From Clostridiales bacterium (GTDB taxonomy: Bacteria; Bacillota; Clostridia; Christensenellales; Borkfalkiaceae): a stretch of DNA of 5,452 nucleotides. Location of the stretch: positions 1 through 5,452 of the forward strand of contig DOCD01000124.1 in NCBI GenBank assembly GCA_003503945.1, given 5' to 3'. The notes beneath the pieces are model-generated. The model did no database searches and had not been told where the DNA came from. It saw nothing but the letters and a program-made list of their open reading frames with translations. The translations under genes were made by a program, and so were the position numbers. Shown here one piece after another: positions 1 to 5,452 of this stretch (position 1 is its first letter; each line of letters begins with the position of its first letter).

Positions 1-453
1 AGCTACCGTGGGCGGCATGTCAGGTTCGACGGAAAACTCAGATTGTCGGCGCTGAAAAGAATTCTGTCAACGGACTTTATTCGCGGCGCAGAGATAGGAG
101 CGCTCGGCTTCAAATACCGTATTAAGCCTTGCGACGTATTGTGCTACGGCGTAAAGGCGCGCAAGAAAACATTATTCATAATGGGCTCGGCGGGGATATC
201 ACCGAAAAGGGAAATACCGCGCAGGATAGACCTTCTCATATACCCTTATCAGGGCAGAAGCGATATGCGTCAGTATTCCGAAGCGCTTTTAAAGCTGTAT
301 AATTCAAATACAATTTTCCTCGACCATTACGACGACGCGTTCCCTCCCGTTTCGGCACGTATGGACGCGGAAGGATTTTCCGCTGCGATGCAATCGGCGG
401 GCAAAAAGGTTATAGTGCCGGAAATAAACGAATGGTTCAGTTTTCCGTCATAA
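1..453 (+). CDS. MBL-fold metallo-hydrolase, C-terminal part (5' end outside window)
   Basis: The frame is open from base 1 to a TAA at 451-453 (150 residues), so this is the tail of a longer gene. A TTG at 43 is in frame, but reading continues upstream of it and there is no ribosome site, so it is unlikely to be the start. Visible motifs are a Gly-Ser-Ala-Gly turn (about 187-198), a strand-type segment RIDLLIYPYQGRSD (about 223-264) and FLDHYDDAFPPVS (about 316-354). From memory of the family, the His in HYDD (325-327) is the likely last metal ligand of an UlaG/RomA-type metallo-beta-lactamase-fold hydrolase. The N-terminal HxHxDH motif would lie upstream and cannot be seen. The substrate is unknown. 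The protein should be cytoplasmic unless the missing N-terminus carries a signal. The 3' end overlaps the convergent permease gene by 17 bp. The family call is fairly sure; the function is not. Confidence 0.72.
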   Translation, partial: SYRGRHVRFDGKLRLSALKRILSTDFIRGAEIGALGFKYRIKPCDVLCYGVKARKKTLFIMGSAGISPKREIPRRIDLLIYPYQGRSDMRQYSEALLKLYNSNTIFLDHYDDAFPPVSARMDAEGFSAAMQSAGKKVIVPEINEWFSFPS

Positions 454-1585
454 TCTTTTTTACGGAAAACGAATTTAAAACTACGCTGTACGCCGCAGCG
501 GCTGCCGCGTAACAGACGACGAACGCCGCAAGGGTTATAAAAAATACGGGCACGTTGAAATTATAATCGGGTACTTCGGCGACGTCCGCAAAGACGACGT
601 TTACCATTATTTTCAACAAACCGTACTGATACCCCGTGCCCACCGCAAATCCTACGAACGCAAACGGAATAAACCCACCGAACACGGACAGCGTGCGCTG
701 AGTTTTGGTGTAGCCGAAAGCTTTCATGAGCGCGATATTTTTCGCGTTGGAGTTAATCAGAGAAGTTACCGACATAACCGTTGTTACAGCCGCTAAAATA
801 AGACCTATCGCAAGTATCATATAGCCCATTGTATCGGAAGTTAAATCCTCCATAGACAGCCCCATCTGCACCATGGCGGAAAAACAGAAGCAGGAAAACG
901 CGACGAAGAATACTAAAAGCTTTTTGCTGCCAAGAGTTTTCAGGCTCATTTCGGTTAAAAATTTTCTGTCTTTTTCGCTTTTTTCGTCTTTACCGCTTTG
1001 GGATATGCGAACTTTCGAAGCGCCGCGAATTAACTGCATAACGGGGCGGCGCAAGGCAAAACAGGCGTAACCGCACGCAAGCGCGGTAAATACCGCCGCA
1101 GGCGCGAAAACGAGCGCAAACATAAGCCACGCGTGAAAGGACGGACTGATAACACCTACGCCGTCGATTGTCATCGAACCGTAAATCATATCCATAGAGG
1201 CCCAGCCCGCGGCAAAACCGAGCGCGCAGCCTATAAACACGCTTAACCCGAATACCCAAAACCCGAGCGCTATTTTTATGCGCGAATAGCCCATAGCCTT
1301 AATTATGCCGAGCTGCCGTGCGCGACCGTCGATATAAAGCTTCACATAAAAAACAAGCATAACCGCCGCTATTACGCCCAGCACACTGCCCGTAATTATG
1401 CTTGTGAACTTCGCCATTGCTATCTGCGCCGAATAGAGTGCGGATAGCCTTTCATCGGTAATATCCGCGCCGAGAGGCTTAACGTCGATATAATAATTCA
1501 ACATAAAGGTGCATACGTAAACGGCGCAAAAGCATATTATCGTAACGCCTATAAGCTTTAATCCGTCTTTAATGCTTACAACCAT
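437..1585 (-). CDS. ABC transporter permease, FtsX/MacB-type, two 4-TM modules
   Basis: A 382-residue inner-membrane protein with eight predicted membrane segments near residues 10-31, 59-84, 105-130, 153-178, 222-243, 254-278, 300-322 and 346-370. It consists of two FtsX modules. Each carries a cytoplasmic coupling-helix motif: RQLGIIKAMGYS (90-101) and NIALMKAFGYT (283-293). After the first module comes the usual PVMQLIRG turn (181-188), then a charged Lys/Asp/Glu linker (about 189-221). No large extracytoplasmic domain is present, unlike BceB or MacB, so this is a compact duplicated permease. The ATG at 1585 lies 1 nt after the ATPase stop, with a GGTGG ribosome site 4 nt upstream (1590-1594), so the two genes are translationally linked. 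It should pair with that ATPase. The substrate cannot be read from sequence; lipids, peptides or drugs are typical for the family. It is the last gene of the TetR-led operon. Confidence 0.88.
   Translation of the reverse strand: MVVSIKDGLKLIGVTIICFCAVYVCTFMLNYYIDVKPLGADITDERLSALYSAQIAMAKFTSIITGSVLGVIAAVMLVFYVKLYIDGRARQLGIIKAMGYSRIKIALGFWVFGLSVFIGCALGFAAGWASMDMIYGSMTIDGVGVISPSFHAWLMFALVFAPAAVFTALACGYACFALRRPVMQLIRGASKVRISQSGKDEKSEKDRKFLTEMSLKTLGSKKLLVFFVAFSCFCFSAMVQMGLSMEDLTSDTMGYMILAIGLILAAVTTVMSVTSLINSNAKNIALMKAFGYTKTQRTLSVFGGFIPFAFVGFAVGTGYQYGLLKIMVNVVFADVAEVPDYNFNVPVFFITLAAFVVCYAAAAAAYSVVLNSFSVKKIMTEN
440..470. repeat. 9-bp perfect inverted repeat across the convergent gene ends
   Basis: GTTTTCCGT (440-448) and ACGGAAAAC (462-470) are perfect reverse complements around a 13-nt loop that contains the hydrolase stop codon. 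The repeat lies inside the 3' coding end of the minus-strand permease. It could fold in either transcript and slow or stop convergent transcription. However, no clear U-tract follows the stem on either strand, so a classical terminator is doubtful. Confidence 0.45.
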
Positions 1586-1586
1586 A

Positions 1587-2267
1587 TTACCACCCTATTT
1601 CGTACGCGTTTTTACGGGCGGAATTTTTGTAAATTTCGGTAATTTTTCCGCTGTTCATTTTTATTACCGTTTCTGCGGTATCCGCGATGTTTACGTTATG
1701 CGTAACCATAATCATAGTGAAGCCCTTTTCGTGCTGTAATTTTAAAATATAATCGAGCACTTCTCGCCCCGTCGCTTCGTCGAGCGCGCCCGTCGGCTCG
1801 TCGAGATATAGTACGTTCGGATTTTTTGCAAGCGCGCGGGCAATACATACACGTTGCTGCTCCCCGCCCGATAACGCCGCGGGGCTTGATTTGAGTTTAT
1901 CTTTAAGCCCTACCGCTTCAATTATCTGTCTGTAAGCTTTATTGCCAGCAAGCGAAGCGCCGAGCTTTACGTTGTTATCTACGTTAAGGTGCGGTAAAAG
2001 ATAATATTGCTGAAAAATAAAACCCACTTCCCTCTTTCTGAAAGCCGTCAGCCCGTCGTCGTCAAGAGTTTCGAGCTGTGTGCCGTTACAGCAAATACTG
2101 CCCGAGTCGGCTTTTTCAAGCCCCGACAACACGCTTAAAAGCGTTGACTTACCCGACCCCGAAGCGCCGAGTATGACGGCAAATTCCCCGTCGGCTATTT
2201 CAAGCGACACGTCCTTTAAAACCTGCGTGCCGTTATAGCTTTTGCAAACGTTTTTTGCGATTATCAC
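1587..2267 (-). CDS. ABC transporter ATP-binding protein, MacB/LolD type
   Basis: A 226-residue cytoplasmic ATPase with all the signatures: Walker A GASGSGKST (34-42), Q-loop Gln86 in FIFQQ, signature LSGGEQQR (132-139), Walker B VLYLDEP (152-158) with catalytic Glu157, D-loop GALD (160-163) and switch His190 in MVTHN. The length and the signature with EQQR are typical of the LolD/MacB/FtsE group that partners FtsX-type permeases, which agrees with the next gene. The start is a GTG at 2267 overlapping the regulator's TGA (GTGA, 4 nt). It is supported by a strong GGAGGG site 6 nt upstream. No key residue is missing, so it should be active. It would bind and hydrolyse ATP at the inner face of the membrane to drive the permease. 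The transport substrate is unknown. Confidence 0.95.
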   Translation of the reverse strand: MIIAKNVCKSYNGTQVLKDVSLEIADGEFAVILGASGSGKSTLLSVLSGLEKADSGSICCNGTQLETLDDDGLTAFRKREVGFIFQQYYLLPHLNVDNNVKLGASLAGNKAYRQIIEAVGLKDKLKSSPAALSGGEQQRVCIARALAKNPNVLYLDEPTGALDEATGREVLDYILKLQHEKGFTMIMVTHNVNIADTAETVIKMNSGKITEIYKNSARKNAYEIGW

Positions 2268-2842
2268 AGATTACCCTCCGTTTTAATTTTTCCTATTAAC
2301 GCGCCGAAGTTAACGGTAAGCGCTGCGGATACTTCTTCCTCGGAAAAACGGCAAACCTTTGTAGCCGTAAGTACGGCTATACCGTGCGAGTATACCCAAG
2401 AATGAAAATACAGCTGCTTTGCCGTATCCTCGTCCACGGAATAGGTGTTTGTAATCGAATACAAAATATCGTTATAATGCTCCTCTATAAGTCGCAGCGC
2501 AGTGTTCATATCCGGACAATCCTCACGTTCGCGCATGAACAGTAAGCGGAACAGCCGCGGGCGCTCTGCCGCAAAGCGTATATAAGCCTTACCGACGCCC
2601 TTGAACGAGGGCGTTTCTTTCAGCCCCTCTTCCACGTATTCGCCGTATACGGCGTTTGCCCGCGATACAACGGCGGCAAAAACCTCGTCCATATTATTAA
2701 AAACCGTAAAAACGGGTCGGGCGGACGAACCGAGTTCAGCCCCGAGCGAACGAGCCGTCAGCCTGTCCTCCCCGTCCCGCTCGACAATCCGAAGCGCGGC
2801 GCAAATCACTTCATCTTTACTGAATTTCGCTTTTGGCGGCAT
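2264..2842 (-). CDS. TetR/AcrR-family transcriptional regulator with WHG-type C-terminal domain
   Basis: A 192-residue DNA-binding regulator. The N-terminal part (about 8-56) is a TetR-type domain with a helix-turn-helix around LTARSLGAELGSSARPVFTVF (28-48), followed by NNMDEVFAAV at the point where TetR proteins usually have a Tyr/Phe-x-x-Lys-Glu-x-Leu element. The C-terminal part contains AYIRFAAERPRLFRLLF (86-102) and SWVYSHGIAVL (148-158). The latter resembles the Trp-His-Gly motif of the TetR_C_33/WHG ligand-binding domain. The ATG at 2842 follows AAGGAG by 5 nt. The gene leads an operon with an ABC ATPase and permease. By family precedent it is likely to repress this operon until a ligand, perhaps the transported compound, binds. 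The repeat in the leader at 2855-2886 is a candidate operator. The ligand is unknown. Confidence 0.88.
   Translation of the reverse strand: MPPKAKFSKDEVICAALRIVERDGEDRLTARSLGAELGSSARPVFTVFNNMDEVFAAVVSRANAVYGEYVEEGLKETPSFKGVGKAYIRFAAERPRLFRLLFMREREDCPDMNTALRLIEEHYNDILYSITNTYSVDEDTAKQLYFHSWVYSHGIAVLTATKVCRFSEEEVSAALTVNFGALIGKIKTEGNL
2274..2279 (-). promoter_or_regulatory. Ribosome binding site fixing the GTG start of the ATPase
   Basis: On the minus strand GGAGGG is followed by 6 nt (TAATCT) and then GTG at 2267. The site lies within the last codons of the regulator gene. It supports the GTG start that overlaps the regulator stop, and it suggests strong, possibly coupled translation of the ATPase. 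Confidence 0.8.
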
Positions 2843-2854
2843 AGTTACTCCTTT

Positions 2855-2886
2855 TTAAAACAATCGTTTTGCAACATCTGTTTTAA
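2855..2886. promoter_or_regulatory. Candidate operator: inverted repeat in the TetR-operon leader
   Basis: TTAAAACA (2855-2862) and TGTTTTAA (2879-2886) are perfect 8-bp inverted arms 16 nt apart. They run from the -10 box edge across the expected transcription start (about 2879) into the leader. Nested inside is AAAAC-AATC-GTTTT (2857-2870). The position is right for autorepression by the adjacent TetR protein, but the arms are AT-rich, so chance is possible. Confidence 0.4.
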
Positions 2887-2914
2887 TTATATATTAAATA
2901 AATCCGAAAGTCAA
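2886..2914 (-). promoter_or_regulatory. Sigma-70 type promoter of the TetR-ABC operon
   Basis: On the minus strand a -35 box TTGACT (2914-2909) is separated by exactly 17 nt from a consensus -10 box TATAAT (2891-2886). The predicted start is near 2879, giving a leader of about 37 nt before the regulator ATG. Eleven of twelve positions match the consensus. The -35 box sits in the hairpin loop of the putative terminator of the upstream metal transporter gene. Confidence 0.75.
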
Positions 2915-2924
2915 TACTTTCGGA
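2903..2924 (-). terminator. Putative rho-independent terminator of the ZIP transporter gene
   Basis: TCCGAAAG (2903-2910) and CTTTCGGA (2917-2924) form a perfect 8-bp stem with a 6-nt loop, starting 13 nt after the transporter stop codon. On the minus strand it is followed by TTTATTTAAT, a moderate T-rich tract. The stem is only half GC and the tail is interrupted, so it may be leaky. Confidence 0.5.
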
Positions 2925-2937
2925 AGATTTTTAAAAT

Positions 2938-3798
2938 TTAAAACATTACCAGAAGAAAGCCCGCAAGCACGCCCGCAAAAATCGAGAGCGCGGGGAGTTT
3001 GCTTTTCCACATAAGTATTGCCTCGGGCAGAAGCTCGCCGAAAACGACGTACAGCATCGCGCCGCTTGCAAACCCCAGAGATAGAACGAGCATAATTTCG
3101 TTTATGCCGCCGATAGCGAAGCCCAAAAGCGCGCCGAGCACCGTAGGTAACCCGCTCAGCGCCGTCAGTAATACGGCTTTGCACTTTCCCATTCCGCCGG
3201 ATATCAGAGGAACTGAAACCGCCATACCCTCGGGAATGTTGTGCAGACCTATTACTATCGCCATTATAAATCCGCTGCCCGAAAAGATGTTTGCGATTAC
3301 GTCGGGAGTGATTGCGTACGACGCGCCTATTACCATACCTTCGGGCAAATTATGCAAAGCAATTGCCATCATCATTACGAGTCCCGCTATAAATAAATTT
3401 GATTTTTCATTTTTGTGCGACTCGAAATGGTTCGAATGAATAAGCTCGTCCAAATCGTCAGCGGTTGCGGGATGCTGCGCGTCAATGTGTTTTACTTCGC
3501 GGTCGGTCCGCTTGTCTATAATGAAGTTAAAAAGATACACGACGGCGTAACCGAGTATTACCGCAAGCACCACTATGAGCGGAGTGTATGCGGGCAGTTT
3601 ACCCTCATTCATCATATCCACGGGCTCGCGCATTAGGTCGAAGCAAACTACCGCAAGCATAATACCCGCCGCAAAAGAAAGCAACAGACTTACAATTTTG
3701 TTTGAATCGCGGCGGAGCACCGCGCCTATAAGTCCGCCGAGCCCCGTACCGATAACGCCCGATATAAAAGTTATAACTATAATTGCAAGATACGACAT
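2938..3798 (-). CDS. ZIP-family divalent metal transporter (ZupT/GufA-like)
   Basis: A 286-residue membrane protein of normal bacterial ZIP length, with about eight membrane segments. The two metal-site helices carry the family signatures: ALHNLPEGMVIG (147-158; His149, Asn150, Glu153) and GLHNIPEGMAV (185-194 and following; His186, Asn187, Glu190). A further acidic helix, FGELLPEA (253-260), is also typical. Between the third and fourth helices is a cytoplasmic-type loop (about 96-133) with five His and many Asp/Glu, the usual metal-binding loop of ZIPs. The likely role is uptake of Zn2+, Fe2+ or Mn2+ across the inner membrane; selectivity cannot be read. The ATG at 3798 is forced: an in-frame stop lies 6 nt upstream (3807-3805) and there is no near alternative start. 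No Shine-Dalgarno site is visible. It is divergent to comEC and shares a 110-bp gap with it. Confidence 0.93.
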   Translation of the reverse strand: MSYLAIIVITFISGVIGTGLGGLIGAVLRRDSNKIVSLLLSFAAGIMLAVVCFDLMREPVDMMNEGKLPAYTPLIVVLAVILGYAVVYLFNFIIDKRTDREVKHIDAQHPATADDLDELIHSNHFESHKNEKSNLFIAGLVMMMAIALHNLPEGMVIGASYAITPDVIANIFSGSGFIMAIVIGLHNIPEGMAVSVPLISGGMGKCKAVLLTALSGLPTVLGALLGFAIGGINEIMLVLSLGFASGAMLYVVFGELLPEAILMWKSKLPALSIFAGVLAGFLLVMF

Positions 3799-3806
3799 AT
3801 CGTTTT

Positions 3807-3818
3807 ATATTATAATAT
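3807..3818. promoter_or_regulatory. 12-bp perfect palindrome over the transporter -10 box
   Basis: ATATTATAATAT is a perfect palindrome that contains the TATAAT (minus strand) at 3814-3809. A second AT-only repeat, TTTTATAT (3803-3810) with ATATAAAA (3824-3831), brackets it. A metal-responsive repressor such as a Fur/Zur or MntR-type protein could bind here. The region is nearly pure A/T, so a chance palindrome is a real alternative. Confidence 0.3.
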
Positions 3819-3837
3819 CTCTTATATAAAAACGCAA
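3809..3837 (-). promoter_or_regulatory. Putative promoter of the ZIP transporter, near-leaderless
   Basis: On the minus strand a consensus TATAAT (3814-3809) lies 17 nt from a weak -35 candidate TTGCGT (3837-3832). The expected start would be near 3802, only about 4 nt before the ATG at 3798, implying a leaderless or near-leaderless message. This fits the absence of a ribosome site. An alternative -10, TATATA slightly further upstream (about 3827-3822), would give a longer leader, still without a Shine-Dalgarno site. Confidence 0.4.
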
Positions 3838-3849
3838 GCGCAATGCTTG
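3835..3849. repeat. Short inverted repeat between divergent promoters
   Basis: CAAGC (3835-3839) and GCTTG (3845-3849) flank a 5-nt spacer. The repeat touches the -35 candidates of both the transporter and comEC. It could be a shared regulator site, but five-base arms are weak evidence. Confidence 0.25.
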
Positions 3850-3875
3850 AAAAATCGCGTATATAATGCTAATAT
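3847..3875 (+). promoter_or_regulatory. Putative promoter of comEC
   Basis: TTGAAA (3847-3852) is followed after 17 nt by TAATAT (3870-3875), with an extended -10 TG at 3867-3868. The predicted start is near 3882 and the leader about 27 nt, ending in AAGGA (3896-3900) 8 nt before the ATG. Other TATAAT copies at 3862 and 3873 lack a well-spaced -35 box. Confidence 0.5.
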
Positions 3876-3908
3876 AATTATATAACAATTAACGGAAGGA
3901 ATGCGCAT

Positions 3909-5375
3909 ATGAAAAAGCTTTTCAATTTGAGATTGCCTGTTTTATTTGCCTGCATTTTTTCTTTCGGGACTGTTATCGGGCTGAGTTTTTTATACCTTAA
4001 ATATGAATTTTTGTGGTTTTTAGCAGTGTTACCCGTATTTGCCGCGGGTTTTATTCTGACAATTATCTTTTCAAAAAACAGGCTTCTGCCTGCAACGGTA
4101 GCCGCAACCGCTTTGATACTGACGGGAAGCGCGGCGAACTGCTTTTTCAGGGTGCAAAGCTTTGACGCGGCAGAGCTTGACGACGGCGGCACTTATAACG
4201 TGAGCGGCACGGTCACCGATAAGGGTGCGACCGATTTCGGCGAATACATACTTATAGAAAATGCGGTTGCCTACGGCAGTTCCGTCGACGGAAAAATTAT
4301 AGCGTATCTGTCCGACGAATACGGGGAATTTTGCGAAGAGGGTTATATCGTTGAGTTCGAAGCCCTGATAAATGTAAACGTCACTTTTATAAACGGCAAA
4401 CTTAACCGCTTCGCCGAAAGCGGTATAAAGTATTCGTGCAACGTATACGGCGGATTGCAATCCGAATACGGGTTCTCGTTTTTCGGGGCAGCCCGTAAAA
4501 CCATACGCAATACGCTTTACAATAACCTTGACAGAGAAGTTGCCGCAATTGCCTTTGCAATGCTTACGGGCAACACGAAAGGCATAGATTACGGCGCGCT
4601 GACGGCTTTCAGATACGGAGGAGTTGCTCACATTTTCGCCGTTTCGGGTTTACATATCGGCATAATTTACGGCATTATTGCGGCAATATGCAAAAAATTA
4701 CGCGCAAACTCATACGTTTCGGCAGCCGTGTGCCTGTTGCTCATCACGCTTTATGCCGGGGTCTGCGGGTTTTCGCCCTCTTCTTTGAGAGCCGTTGTGA
4801 TGTGCGGCGTGGCGAGCATATCTCGTTTATTCAAGAAAAAATACGATTCTTTTAATTCGCTCGCAGTCGCCGTAATACTGCTGCTTGTAATCAATCCTCT
4901 GCATTTGTTCGGCGCCGGATTTCAGCTTTCAGTTTGCGCCGTCGGCGGAATAATACTTCTATCGAAAAGGCTTACGAAGCTTTTTAAACGTCTGCCGAAA
5001 GTTATTTCAAATTCTGCGGCGGTTACATTGTCCGCACAGGCGGGAATTATGCCCGTGGCGGCGGCTAAATTCGGATATTTGAGTATTGCCGGATTATTTT
5101 TGAACATAGTTGCTATTCCCGTGCTGTCGGTATTATTTGTACTATTGTTCATATGCGCGGTTTTGAGCGTAATAATGCCGTTTGCCGCACCCTTTATACT
5201 GCAATGTGCCGCTTTACCTATCGAAGCCGTTGTTTCGCTTTTCGTAAACGCGGGTTTGGAAAACGCTTTGATTTATACCGACTCCGCGTATGTCTTTATA
5301 ATTCCTTACTACTTGTTGCTTATCCTTTTATCGGATAAAATAAATTATCGTTGCATAAAAAGAACGGACTTATAA
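3909..5375 (+). CDS. comEC: ComEC/Rec2-family DNA-uptake channel protein without MBL domain
   Basis: A 488-residue polytopic membrane protein. Three N-terminal membrane segments (about 8-30, 33-53, 62-79) precede an OB-fold/DUF4131-like extracytoplasmic region (about 92-182, ending KLNRFAESGIKYSCNVYG). The Competence domain follows (about 205-478) with hallmark segments AMLTGNTKGID (217-227), GVAHIFAVSGLHIGI (238-252), GFSPSSLRAVVM (287-298), NPLHLFGAGFQLS (329-341) and KFGYLSIAGLFLNIVAIP (387-404). In the family this protein carries transforming single-stranded DNA across the inner membrane. Full-length Bacillota homologues are about 700-800 residues and end in a metallo-beta-lactamase-type domain. 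Here the protein stops after the last membrane helix with a short basic tail. The ATG at 3909 follows AAGGA by 8 nt; an ATG at 3901 runs straight into a stop. No comEA or other competence genes are in the window. Confidence 0.92.
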   Translation: MKKLFNLRLPVLFACIFSFGTVIGLSFLYLKYEFLWFLAVLPVFAAGFILTIIFSKNRLLPATVAATALILTGSAANCFFRVQSFDAAELDDGGTYNVSGTVTDKGATDFGEYILIENAVAYGSSVDGKIIAYLSDEYGEFCEEGYIVEFEALINVNVTFINGKLNRFAESGIKYSCNVYGGLQSEYGFSFFGAARKTIRNTLYNNLDREVAAIAFAMLTGNTKGIDYGALTAFRYGGVAHIFAVSGLHIGIIYGIIAAICKKLRANSYVSAAVCLLLITLYAGVCGFSPSSLRAVVMCGVASISRLFKKKYDSFNSLAVAVILLLVINPLHLFGAGFQLSVCAVGGIILLSKRLTKLFKRLPKVISNSAAVTLSAQAGIMPVAAAKFGYLSIAGLFLNIVAIPVLSVLFVLLFICAVLSVIMPFAAPFILQCAALPIEAVVSLFVNAGLENALIYTDSAYVFIIPYYLLLILLSDKINYRCIKRTDL

Positions 5376-5413
5376 GGGTATCTTGTTTTAGGGATTTCCT
5401 TGCGGGCAAAGAA

Positions 5414-5452
5414 ATAGCGCACTATCTTCGCTTGCGAAGTATAGTGCGCTAT
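5414..5452 (+). terminator. Long hairpin after comEC, probable terminator cut by the window edge
   Basis: ATAGCGCACTAT (5414-5425) pairs perfectly with ATAGTGCGCTAT (5441-5452). Inside, CTTCG (5426-5430) pairs with CGAAG (5435-5439), leaving a CTTG tetraloop and a single bulged T at 5440. The stem of about 17 bp begins 38 nt after the comEC stop. The bases before it are GAA, and any T-tract after it would lie beyond the window. A dispersed palindromic repeat is the alternative. The rest of 5376-5413 holds no gene. Confidence 0.65.

Noticed and set aside
43..453. Complete 136-residue gene starting at TTG 43
   Set aside because: The frame is open to base 1 with sensible protein sequence, and no ribosome site precedes the TTG. 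It is better read as the tail of a longer hydrolase.
1..453. The MBL-fold fragment as the missing nuclease domain of the ComEC in this window
   Set aside because: Its visible motifs (QGRSD, LDHYDDAFPP) fit UlaG/RomA-type hydrolases, not the ComEC C-terminal domain, and it lies about 3.5 kb away next to other genes.
990..1259. 89-residue Arg/Cys-rich frame on the minus strand inside the permease gene
   Set aside because: It is a same-strand alternate frame of an FtsX-type gene; its composition is typical of an out-of-frame translation.
2999..3439. 146-residue open frame on the plus strand within the ZIP gene
   Set aside because: It is antisense to clear ZIP motifs, low in recognisable content and lacks start signals. 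It is a shadow frame.
3801..3890. Multiple TATAAT copies as an origin-type AT-rich unwinding element
   Set aside because: No DnaA-box-like TTATNCACA sequences were seen nearby. The A/T richness is explained by two divergent promoters.
4071..4631. 186-residue open frame on the minus strand within comEC
   Set aside because: It is antisense to a strongly supported gene, with no ribosome site or recognisable domain. It is a codon-bias shadow.
1..5452. CRISPR array, transposon, tRNA/rRNA or defence system
   Set aside because: No spaced direct repeats, transposase motifs, tRNA-like folds or defence-gene domains were seen. The genes are common housekeeping or transport types.

Overview
The window looks like an ordinary chromosomal stretch from a low-to-mid GC Bacillota, most likely a gut-type Clostridia. 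The grounds are clear Shine-Dalgarno sites, AT-rich intergenic gaps with near-consensus sigma-70 promoters, tight gene packing and the protein families present. No species can be named from the sequence alone. There is no CRISPR array, insertion sequence, phage gene or RNA gene.

Layout. (1) 1-453, plus strand: the C-terminal part of a metallo-beta-lactamase-fold hydrolase whose start lies outside the window. (2) 2842-437, minus strand: a three-gene operon of TetR-type regulator, ABC ATPase and 8-TM FtsX-type permease. The genes are joined by a 4-nt overlap and a 1-nt gap. The permease end overlaps the hydrolase end by 17 bp in convergent orientation. (3) 3798-2938, minus strand: a ZIP-family (ZupT/GufA-like) divalent metal transporter. 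(4) 3909-5375, plus strand: a ComEC/Rec2-family DNA-uptake channel protein that lacks the usual C-terminal metallo-beta-lactamase domain. (5) 5376-5452: no gene, but a long hairpin, probably the terminator after comEC, running into the window edge.

How the parts work together. The TetR regulator probably controls its own operon. A TTGACT-N17-TATAAT promoter sits directly upstream and is followed by an inverted repeat that could be its operator. The ATPase and permease would form one exporter or lipid/antimicrobial-handling ABC complex. The metal transporter and ComEC are divergently transcribed from a 110-bp AT-rich gap; nothing in the sequence ties their functions together.

I did not find a convincing undescribed system. 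The observations most worth a second look are the nuclease-less ComEC, the near-leaderless transporter start with a palindrome exactly over its -10 box, and the TetR-operon -35 box sitting inside the loop of the preceding gene's putative terminator.
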